The notes under the pieces: model-generated
What the model saw: the letters and a program-made list of their open reading frames with translations, nothing else
Databases searched by the model: none
Told to the model about the DNA's origin: nothing
Part shown: in pieces, positions 23,967 through 32,846 of the stretch
How positions within the stretch are numbered: position 1 is the stretch's first letter
Layout: every line of letters starts with the position of its first letter
Program-made: the position numbers and the translations under genes
Source of the DNA: Tetradesmus obliquus
Lineage: Eukaryota; Chlorophyta; Chlorophyceae; Sphaeropleales; Scenedesmaceae
Reading direction: 5' to 3'
Length of the DNA stretch: 64,000 bases
NCBI GenBank assembly: GCA_030272155.1
Contig: CP126191.1
Location: 6,160,501 to 6,224,500, forward strand

Positions 23967-24299
23967 CAGTCAGATCAGGGGCCTCCACAGCAGCAGCAGC
24001 AGCAGCAGCAGCATGAAGAGGGCGGAGAAGGTGGAGGCCTGGATGATGGTGGTGGTGATGTGCCTTATGCAGCGGCGGACGCTGGGCTAGTAACTACTGC
24101 AGCTGCAGGCGCAGCAGCACCTGCAGCAGCTGGTGAAGCTGCTGGCATTTTGACCGCCCCTACTGGTGAAGGTGCGGCTGCAGCAGCTGCAGCAGCAGCT
24201 GATGAAAATGCGGCACACACAGCTGTGTTTGCTGCTGCTGCACCTGCACACTTTGCAGCTAGTGGTGCAGACGGCATGGATGTGGATGCAGCACAGTGA
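14410..24299 (+). CDS. ATXR3: ATXR3/SDG2-like SET-domain histone H3K4 methyltransferase with a SAND-like C-terminal domain
   Basis: Eighteen exons: 14410-15329, 15542-15674, 15990-16096, 16465-16582, 16942-17067, 17493-18151, 18415-18450, 18632-18743, 18971-19130, 19315-19502, 19752-19952, 20257-20484, 20707-20970, 21162-21404, 21629-22107, 22360-22513, 22949-23094 and 23324-24299. They give 1749 residues and every phase agrees. The N-terminus is Q-rich with an RGG patch. The SET domain (about residues 760-900) shows GRGVVVARQEGVPAFTFVEEY, RMSHSCTPNCQ and GEELTFDYSSVTES. A post-SET CMCSTRACRGSYL follows. Downstream, LNRLQNIVISLDKAKY, YVWGQLSSWYKQT and AKVYGSPMFDALW match the C-terminal region of Arabidopsis ATXR3, the main H3K4 trimethylase. 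The last exon adds RYEDLCGRGGAKKWKSSVW (about residue 1560), which resembles the KDWK core of SAND DNA-binding domains, then polyQ and polyA. The chromatin role is inferred from the family. Confidence 0.9.
17068..17107 (+). promoter_or_regulatory. G-quadruplex-type GGG tract starting at a splice donor
   Basis: Intron 5 of the ATXR3-like gene opens with GTGGGTGGCGGGTGGTGGG and continues with several more GGG runs on the transcribed-RNA strand. More than four G-runs with short loops fit an RNA G-quadruplex that would include the 5' splice site. Confidence 0.6.
20193..20256 (+). other. C-tract with G-quadruplex potential on the opposite strand
   Basis: The 3' end of an ATXR3 intron is nearly pure C with few breaks, directly before the acceptor at 20256. 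It serves as a polypyrimidine tract. The complementary strand has at least four long G runs. Confidence 0.6.
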
Positions 24300-25060
24300 G
24301 CTGGTGCTGCATGCACCACATGCTTGGTGTATGCAGTGTGCGTCGTGCGAGTGCTTTTGTTGGTAGCCAGCCAGCGCTGTCAGTAGTGTCAGGCAGGCAT
24401 CTGTGCATGTTCGGGTCCCGTGTACATCTAGGAATGGGGTGCAGCACTGTTTGCCACTGCAGTGGATTGGCTCGAAAACGGGCTGTGTTCCCGTCGTGTA
24501 ACACACAAATCGTGTGGATGCGGTGCTGTCGCTCCTCCCTAGCTAGGTTGAGCTACACGCTACGCTCAACACAACTGCGGCTGTCTTTGCATCGTTTAGT
24601 TGTATGCATTGGCAGTGCCGTGGCGGGGGGCAGCTGCATGAGTGCCCCTGGCAACTGCACGATGAGGTGCATTGGATAGCTGCTGGCCATTGCTTGAGTT
24701 GTTGGTGCTGCGCACCTGGCCAGCCTTCGTTGCAATTCTTGATTGGTGCTGGCTGCTTGTTGGCGCTGCAATGTGCGGAAAGCAGCCGGCCCTGTCATGC
24801 AGTGCACTGCCACGTGGCGGCCGTGCAGTGGCTGCACCAGAGGTGGCCACAGCAGCATGCAGAAAGCAACAAACAAATCCGCCATGTAACAGTAACCATA
24901 TGCGGACTTTGCAAAAGGGATGCGTGCCACAGCCACCACACCACACAGCAGGTCGGGCCAAAACCTCAGAACAGATCGCTTCAGGATCATCTGTAGGCCC
25001 AGACGCCCAACAGGTCCCCTCCCATGTGGCCACATCATCCGCTTAATTCATGCATTGACG
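24300..25060. other. Convergent intergenic region ATXR3/polyQ protein
   Basis: Two facing stop codons flank this region. A TGTAA lies at 24497-24501, about 200 nt after the ATXR3 stop. No coding sequence recognised. Confidence 0.55.
24497..24501 (+). terminator. TGTAA polyadenylation motif, candidate for ATXR3
   Basis: TGTAA about 200 nt after the stop codon is at a typical distance for green-algal genes. Confidence 0.4.
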
Positions 25061-26844
25061 TCACCACAGCAGCCCCTGCAGGCTGGCAGGCAGCAGCATG
25101 CTGCCACCATCAGGCAGCTGCTCGCAGAACGGCGCGGCCTCCTGTGCCGCCATGGCGTCAATCAGCCGCTGCAGCTGCTGGATGTGGCCCTCCTCGCCCC
25201 CGCCAGCCGCAGCCACAGGCACTGACGGGTCCACAGGGGGCAGCAGGCAGGCACCAAAGCGCGGCCGCAGCGCCTGCGCTGCTGCTGCGCGGCGCCGCGC
25301 TGCTGCCACTGCGCCGTCCACTGCCTCAGGGCGTAGCCTGCCAGCCTGCATCAGTGAGGCGCAACACATTGTCAGCTCACAGATCCCCCTCAACATTGAA
25401 CACGTGTTTGCTGGTAGCAGTGGCCAGCAACGGCCGGGTTGCCCTGGCCAGCACACAGTCACTACATCATTGAGTGCAGCAGCCTGCGCAACCACTGCTG
25501 CATGACAACCATGCACAACAACAGCCACCCCGCCGCCCTGCGCGCAGCAACACCGCACCCACCTTGCAGGCTGCAGCCCAGGTCTCCTTGTACGCCATGT
25601 GCCTGCTGAGGGGCAGCCCCCGCAGCTGCAGCGCCACCATGCCCTGCCGCCGCGCCTGCAGCGAGACCAGCGCCTGCTGCACCTCAGGCGGCCTGCTGGC
25701 AGCAGCAGCAGCAGCTGCATTGCGTGGTGCTGACAGCGGCGACGGCGGCTGCAGCGGCAGCGTGATCTGCTGCGTGGTCCGCCGCAGTAGAGTCAGGCCC
25801 AGGCTGTGTGGTGCGTCCACGGCTGCAGCGGCAGGGGAGAGGCTGCGCATCCTGGCGACGCCTGAAGCAGCAGCAGCAGCTGCTGCTGCAGCAGCATCAG
25901 GTGGTGAGACTGGTGAGATATGGCGCCTGCTGAAACCTGCAGCAGGCGCCTGCTGCCACTGCTTGCCTCCCTGCTGCTGCTGCTGCCGCCGTGCTTCAGC
26001 CACACTGCCCAGCTGCTGCTCTTGAGCATCAGCAGATGTGCCACGATCGTGAGATGGCGCGTGCTGTGACAGGCTGGGGGCGGCTGCACGCACCTCATGA
26101 TTTGATGAGGCCGGCTGGCTGCCGCGCACACTGCTGCCGGGCTGCTGCTGCTGCTGCTGGTGAAGCTGCTCACGATCTGAGTGAGCTGGCGTAGCATGCC
26201 TGTCCCTGCTAGCTGAGCGCAAGCTCTCCCTGGGACTCCTGCTCCTGCTCCTGCTCCTGTGGTGGCCACTGCTGGCTGCAGCGCCTGATGAACTGCGCCT
26301 GTGCCTGGCATCTGCATCCCTGCGCTGCTGCTGCTGCTGCTGCTGCCAGTGCTCACTGCGGTAGTCTGCTGCGCCCCTGTTGCTGCGGTCATTGCTGTGT
26401 CCTGCTGCTTCACTGCTGCGCCTGCTGTGGGCAGCTTGGGGCCCCACATCCCTTTGGAAGCTGCCAGGCCCTGCGGTCGCCCCATCCCCACTGCTGCGGC
26501 CTGCTGCCTGCCTTGCCTGCTGCTGCTGCTGCTGGGCAGGCGCCTGCTGCTCCTGGGCCTGCTGTGGTGTGCTGTACTTGCTGCTGGGGCGAGGCTTCAG
26601 GCCCTCAACAGGTGGCGCTGGCTGGCTGGCCAAGTTGAACTCAATAGGCCGCCTCTTTGCGCCATTGCCACCGCTACCGGCAGGAGGGGCAGCAGCTATA
26701 GCGGTACCTATGTCTGCGCTCCCTGTGTTCCCGTCAGGAGCAGCAGCAGCTCGCACATGCTGCTGACTCTCGCCTGGTGACTCTTGTGAGGCCCGGCGCA
26801 CCTCTGATGCCTCAGCCTGCTGCTGAGAAGCATGCTCCCCAGAG

Positions 26845-26896
<52 letters not shown>

Positions 26897-27785
26897 CATT
26901 CAGCTCCGGTGATGGCTGTGGCTGTGCAGCAGCCAGCTCACCACCAGCTGCCACCTCAGCAGCAGTTGCTGCTGCTGCTGCTGGTGTGTGACTGCGCGGC
27001 ACTTGTTTCTCCGCCCTGCTGCTGCTGCCAGGCTCAACACTGCGATGCTCCCTCCCCAGTGTGCCTGCCTGGCCTGCAGGCCGCTCCTCGCCTTTGCCGG
27101 CAGGCCTTTTCCGTTCAGCGCCTTGCTGCATGCTGCTGCTGCTGCCCCTGTGCTGACCTGTGGGCTGGCCAGGCCTCTCCCGGCCGCCTGATGCAGGCCT
27201 GCTGTCTTGCTGCTGCCTGCCACCCGACTGCTGCTGCTGCTGCTGCTGCTGCTGCTTGTGCCGGTTGTCACTCACCTGCCCAGCAGGCCTGCTGCTGTGC
27301 TGTGCCGCCGGACCCCCCCTGGTAAGTGGCCGCCGCTGCTCCTGCTGCTGCTGCTGCCCACCGCCAGGCCTGCCGCCAGCTCTTTGATGACTGCTGCTGC
27401 TCATGTCATACTGACTAGGCCGGGCTGCTGCCTGCCGGCCCATGTCATACTGGCTGGCGCACTGCCTGCTGACGTCTGGATCCCTGGCTGCACCTGCTGC
27501 TGCTGCTGTGGCTGCGCGTGGCGTGCTGCTGCTGCGGTCCCTGCCATCCTGCTTGCTGTGTGGCAGCGTGTGCCCAGGCTTTCTGTCCCTGTCTGCGGCG
27601 TCTCTAATGCTGTGGGAGGCCTTGCCTGGCTCCCTGTCCCTGCCCGGTTGGCTGCCTATACCCCTGCCACTGCTGCTGCCATGCTGCTGCTGCCGTTCAC
27701 CAGCAGGCTTGCTGTCCCTGTGCAGCTGCTGCTGGCTGGGCCTGCCTACGCTGCTAGGGTCTTCCCGAGGCTGCTGGTTGGACCT

Positions 27786-27832
<47 letters not shown>

Positions 27833-28180
27833 GCGCACCTAAGCATGAAGCTGCCAGTGACACCCGCTGCAAGTCTCTTGCTTATGTCAGCAGCCGCATC
27901 GTTGTTTGGCACAGCTACCATGCGAGCCTATTGCGGACAGACCCTCTAGAAGCTGGCCAGCTGCTGACAACACCCCCGCCAGCCAACCCTAATGAATGCA
28001 TCAACAGAAAACAATGTGCCTCACTGCTGCCACTCACATGAAAACGCGGCCACGCAATGAAGCGGGCAGTTCCCTGTCATCCCTCCGCGCCTGCTTGCTG
28101 GGCGGCCTTTCATGCTGCTGGGGGCTGACTGGCCTCCTGCTGTTCTCTCTGTCGTCTACACGTGGCCGCTTGCGATCCAT
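25061..28180 (-). CDS. Large low-complexity Q/S/R-rich protein of unknown function
   Basis: Three exons on the minus strand: 28180-28038, 27783-25563 and 25345-25061, giving 882 residues with agreeing phases. I do not recognise the family. It starts MDRKRPRVDDRENSRRP, and the first 650 residues are rich in Q, S, R, G and P, with charged DR and RS dipeptides such as HRSRSRSRSPRESLRS. This composition is common in nuclear RNA-processing or chromatin proteins. The C-terminal 190 residues are less repetitive and probably folded, with ALVSLQARRQGMVALQLRGL, MAYKETWAAACKAGRL and IQQLQRLIDAMAAQEAAPF. The first intron ends in a (CTG)15 run directly before its CAG acceptor. A longer N-terminus from further upstream cannot be excluded. 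Confidence 0.65.
27787..27831 (+). repeat. (CAG)15, read as (CTG)15 in the intron before an acceptor
   Basis: Fifteen perfect units lie in an intron of the minus-strand polyQ gene, immediately upstream of the CAG acceptor that opens exon 2. The pure CTG run takes the place of a normal polypyrimidine tract. Confidence 0.9.
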
Positions 28181-28791
28181 CGCGCCTGCTGCCGCTGCAT
28201 GCAGCCCAATGGCCCAGGCTCACAGCCTGTGGCAAAAACCTGTGCTTCAGCAGCTGGCAGTTGAGGGTAGACACTGCGCTGTTGACGGCAGAGGCCAGCA
28301 CCACAGATGGAGTAGAAGTTTGACTAGCAGAGGTCTCCAACCGTTGGTAGCTGCAGAAGGCTGGTTGAAGTACTACTGAAGGTGACGAGGCAGCTTACAG
28401 CACGGCCTGTGCCGTTTGGAGAAACACACCCGAGGCAAGCACACGAGTGTGTGCAGGACCTGCAAGCACTTGCTGTTGGTGACTGTCTGAAGCTGCTTGA
28501 TGGATGCAGCAGAATTGCACACACCAGAATAGTCAATAACGATGTGTTTCACCCTATTCTTCGCTGCTGCGTGCTTCCTGAGGCAGTCGTCATAATATGC
28601 CACCGATGCCGAAACCCTGACACAGCCGGCTTGCTGTTCTCGGCATCATGGCTCCATCAACGCCCGAGCATCGCACCATACCACGCGTTACAGCTGCGAC
28701 CCACCAGGCTGCCTGCAGCATCCTCTCCATCTCTTGATCCGCTCACCAGCTGCAAGCATCCAGTACATTCGGTGAAAACATCGTCCGCACC
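28181..28791. other. Divergent intergenic region polyQ protein/GST
   Basis: It holds the promoters of two divergent genes. On the minus strand, 28645-28373 contains a 90-residue open frame resembling a STAS domain, listed separately. Nothing else recognised. Confidence 0.45.
28373..28645 (-). pseudogene. Open frame with faint STAS-domain resemblance, no ATG start
   Basis: A minus-strand frame of 90 residues runs between stop codons. The stretch VRVSASVAYYDDCLRKH followed by RVKHIVIDYSGVCNSAA resembles the start of a STAS domain, as found at the end of sulfate transporters, where a beta strand, a helix and a VxxDxSxVxxID-like turn occur in this order. No ATG opens the frame and no transporter lies nearby. 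It may be a gene fragment, an unmodelled upstream exon of the polyQ gene (the phase would fit) or chance. Confidence 0.25.
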
Positions 28792-31106
28792 ATGCCTCTC
28801 ACACTGTACTACTTCCCTCTTAGGTACAAACCGATTATAGCGATCTGACGTCCAACCCTGCGATGAGCCGTGATGGCTGTAGCAGCTGCAGCAGTTGCAT
28901 CATCAGCTGCAGGCTGATCATCATGCACTGTGCTGCTGCTGCAGGGGCCGTGTTGAGGTCTTCAAGCTGATGTGTGCAGCAAAGGCAAGTGCTCATTATT
29001 GAGCAAGGCAAATATGGTTGATCGCAGCAATGCCAGCTGCTTGAGTTGAGTCAATAGGCGTGGGACCCCTCAAACAAATCCTGCAAGTCAAGGCACCAAG
29101 CCGCCCATACGCCGTCTGCCGTAATGCTGCTGCCCCAACAGAACGTTGAGTATGAGATCAAGGATGTTGACTACGCTGACATGAAGTCAAACGGTGTCAC
29201 ATACCCGTTCGGCCAGTGCCCAAGGTGAGCCAGCAGGCACACGTAGCTCACCACTGGTTCAGCTCAATGATGCAGTAGCTGTGCCTGCCTGCCCAGAAGA
29301 TCACACACAACAAGTGCTGAGTATGTACCCCTGCTGTGGTGTCTTCTGCAGGCTGGTTGATGGCGACGTGGACATTTGCCAGAGCAACACCATCATCAGG
29401 TGGGGCTGGCAGCGCTGCAGCCGCTGTGGTGCTTGTTATCATCACAGCAACGCCATTAGCCCAGTCAGCAGAGCAGCCCGCAGTTGCGTAGCATGATGCA
29501 AGCTATGAACCTGTCCAGGCCTTCTACAGCCTGGCACACATAGTCAAGAAGCAGCAGATGCGCCTGATGCAGCGCTGCATGCAGCATGGCACCTTGGCTG
29601 TGTGGCTGCAGCTGAGCTGGCTGCTGGCTGCTGTGTCCTCCTGAAGGCATGTGGCGCGCAAGCACGGCCTGTACGGCAGCGGCGAGGCGGAGATGGCGGC
29701 AGTGGACCAGATCATTGACGGCGTGGAGGTGCGGCTGATGCAGCGCAGCTTTAGTTATTGGTGATCTGGCCAATCAGGCATTGTTATTGGATGATTGGTG
29801 CGCTCTCGCTCATGTAATGGACACTGGGTCCGGTTAGCTCATGCAAATTATCGACATTGACTTTGCTGTTTTCATTGGCAGCGTGACATGTAAGTGAGTG
29901 TGTAAGCGGGTGTTAAATGAATTATCCCATTGGAACTGTAGCCGGCAAGAGTCAACAACTGTCACGATTGACTTTGCCGTTATGTGAAGCTGGCCGCAGG
30001 GTCAAGCGCGATGCATGTTCAGCACCAGATGCACCTGGCAGCTGCATGAGACGCAACCAACAACACTACTCAGACGTGTTTGTCTGGCGCTGCTCTCCCC
30101 TGCTGCTGCAGTCCATCCGTGGCGTGTACCTGAAGCTCATCTACGGTGACGAGCTGGTGGGTGGGAGGCACTGCGCAGCACAGCAGGCAGGGTCAGCAAA
30201 ATAAACACCGCTGGCAACCGCAGACACTGCAGCTCCACAATGCCAGGCACAACCCCCAGTGGGCCACACACAGCTCAGCAGGCGCAATCAGCTGTGCCTG
30301 CACAGATGCCGTTGCTGACCACAAGCAGCAGTCCAACAGCAGCCGGGCTGCTGCCTGATGCTGTCGAGCACATCATGTCACCAGCACCAGCAGTGCAGAC
30401 GCCATCTGTTGCATGCTGACTTCCAGCATAGCAGAGATCTGTCTGCACTGCCGCATCACACCATGCAGCTGCGCCTCATGCCTCAGGCTGTCTTTTTTCT
30501 CTTGCCATGCCTGCGCAGAAGGAGGAGGCCAAGTCCGCCTACCAGGCAACCCACATTGCACCGGACAGCTCCACGGGCCGCAACAGCGGCGCACACTTTG
30601 CCTTCCTGGAGCAGCTGCTGGCCCGCAACGGCGGCGGCAGTGGCTTCATCGTGGGTGGCAGCCTGACTGCTGCCGACCTGTGCGTGTGGGAGATCGTGGA
30701 CCTGCACCTGCGCATCTTCAAGGAGGAGGTGACAGCTGCGGTGAGCGGGAGGGTGCAATTTAGATACATAGTTGGGCAGGACAGCTGCTTACACGAGAGC
30801 GCTTGGCAGCGCATATATTGTTGCAGCAGGGCCCCGCATGCAAGAGGTGACTTGACTGCAAGCTACTGCATGGTGCTGTAGTGTGGGTGTAGATAACTGA
30901 GCACCTGTCAGCTTGTTGGCAATTGCTGTGGCACAGCTTTTGCTGTGTGCTGTGTGTCTGGAGCTCATATCTTTCGCACATGTTGCCTGCTGCAGTACCC
31001 ACTGCTGGTGGCGCACCACGGCCGCATTGCCGGCCTGCCAGGCATTGCCGAGTACCTGGCCTCGCCCGCACGCCTGGACAAGGTCAACAACAACAACCTG
31101 GGCTAA
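28792..31106 (+). CDS. Glutathione S-transferase, sigma-like class
   Basis: Eight exons: 28792-28823, 28945-28984, 29142-29224, 29352-29399, 29647-29728, 30112-30156, 30519-30740 and 30996-31106. The product is 220 residues, the usual GST length, with all phases consistent. The enzyme conjugates glutathione to electrophiles or reduces peroxides in the cytosol. The thioredoxin-like half reads MPLTLYYFPLRGRVEVFKLM. It has the catalytic-type Tyr at residue 6 or 7, the cis-Pro region in PFGQCPRLVDG, and the glutathione-binding DICQSNTIIR with QS as in the family. The helical half has HVARKHGLYG, DQIIDGVE and GGSLTAADLCVWEIVDLHL. The first two exons are only 32 and 40 nt. The second intron starts with GC (AAG then GCAAGT), a perfect GC-type donor. 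Confidence 0.9.
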
Positions 31107-31334
31107 ACTCAGCACGCCGCTGTGCACAGCAGCGCTGTGCCTCGCTCCTTCACAGCAGAACAGTGCGGAGCAGCGGCCAGCGCATGGCAAGGCTTGTGTC
31201 AGGCAGCCGGGCGATGAGCGTGGGGCTTGAACTGATCTCATTCCATAAATATGGGCTTTGTCTTCCATCGCACAAACTGATCCTGTGATTGGCTCGAAGC
31301 TATGTGATGATCTGTGCTCTGCAAATTTGAAGTC

Positions 31335-31339
31335 TGTAA
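31335..31339 (+). terminator. TGTAA polyadenylation motif, candidate for GST
   Basis: TGTAA about 230 nt after the GST stop codon. Confidence 0.4.
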
Positions 31340-31997
31340 CTGTGCAACAAGTCTAAACTGCGGTCTCCTAGCAGGAGGCAGAGAGGTTGGCTTGGCTGTT
31401 GATACTTGTGCCAACCTTCGGTTTACAACTCTTTGGTTTGCAACTCTTTGGCAACTAGGAACAGGCAGTGCTGGTCAGCTGACGCAGGCGGTGGTTTGCA
31501 TCGCATCACAGCCAACTGCGTCTCCACACAAAGACACCTCCTCAGAGCCTGAGGCAGCACAACCGGGTCTGGAGGGTATGGATGCGGCGCTGTTAGCGGC
31601 AGTCGTCTGGGCACTGCAGGTGCTGCACATCAAGTGGATTTGTGATTACTGCAACCAGCGTGACAGGTCAATTGTTGCAACAAAGGCTGCCACCTGCTTG
31701 CTCATCAGCCCTGCATGTAAGACCGAAGCTTGTTACATCACGCGTAACGGCAACATCGCCAGAGGACTCGTCCATACTCAGAAGCCATGTGCACGCAAAG
31801 TATCCAACAAACCGTAAGTATCCAACAAACGACCGCATCTCAAGCCCACCACCTCCCGGTGAGCCGCACCACACTGATGCTGGCCGCTAACAGGGTTCAA
31901 GCAGGCTTCTGTTGTTCAACCCCAACAGGGGAAAAGGCCAGACAGGGCATTCGCAGATGCCTGTAACAAAGCAACAACCAGCGGTACCAGCGAGCAT

Positions 31998-32019
31998 AAC
32001 AATAATAATAATAATAATA
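31998..32019. repeat. AAT microsatellite with flanking 13-bp direct repeats
   Basis: About seven AAT units. ACCAGCGAGCATA occurs just before the run and again about 50 bp further on. Confidence 0.85.
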
Positions 32020-32846
32020 GTCTTCTTGTAAGCCATACCAGCGAGCATATGCATATAGCTGCTGCAAGCAATGATGAAGCAGCCTAGGCAGTAGCCACAG
32101 CTGTGCCTGCAGGCGACTCAAATGCCAGTCAAATCAATGAAGCAACTGCTCATGGCATGCCCTGCGTATGCTGCAACCTGCATGTGCCTGTATGTGCATG
32201 ATCACATCAAAAACACACGCCAGTGTGCTTGCCGCTGCGTGCACATGCAGGTAGCAGTGGGGATGCCATGCTGTGTCAGCGCTCAACCACTGCTCTCAAG
32301 ATAACAAATTCAGTGTGTGCCTGCTCAACCTGTGCGCGCGCACAGCTAATCCCGGATGCTTGGCAAGCAGCGCCAAACTGGCAACAGACAATAGCGTAAT
32401 GCAAGGCTGCACACAAAGCACTTCACGCAGCCTTTCAACCATGTGACAAGTATGCACCGGAGAGCAATGCATGTCGCTGGACAGCTGTCACAACAACACA
32501 ACGCAAGAGATAAAAGCTATAAGCCAAGGCATGTGCAGTGCACAAATCCTTTGAGCTGGTGGCCCTGCTCATGACATAACATCCTGCGTGCTTGCGGCAG
32601 TTGCAGTGATTACTGCAGGCGCAGAGCTGCCGAGTTCAATGCTGGCATCATGCAGTGCCGGGAAGCTGCACCCACTGCCAGCCATGCTTTCTGGCAACAG
32701 TGGTTGCCACTCAAGTAACAGAGGTACAATATCAACAACATGCAGAAACTTAACACGATAAGCACCATGCTAACCAGATGCGCTGCCGCTGGACACATGA
32801 ACTTCTATCTTCAAGAAATGCCAACGCATCATTTTAGCCACCTGTA

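Larger units (their letters stand above)
31107..32846. other. Convergent intergenic region GST/15-residue-repeat protein
   Basis: About 1.7 kb without a supported gene. It contains a TGTAA at 31335-31339, an 18-bp duplication at about 31798-31832 and an AAT microsatellite at about 31998-32019. The microsatellite is flanked by two copies of ACCAGCGAGCATA. Confidence 0.55.

Noticed and set aside
26780-27842. Long open frames on the plus strand opposite the polyQ gene
   Set aside because: They are reverse readings of CAG-rich coding sequence and show only Leu/Cys/Ala runs without family resemblance.
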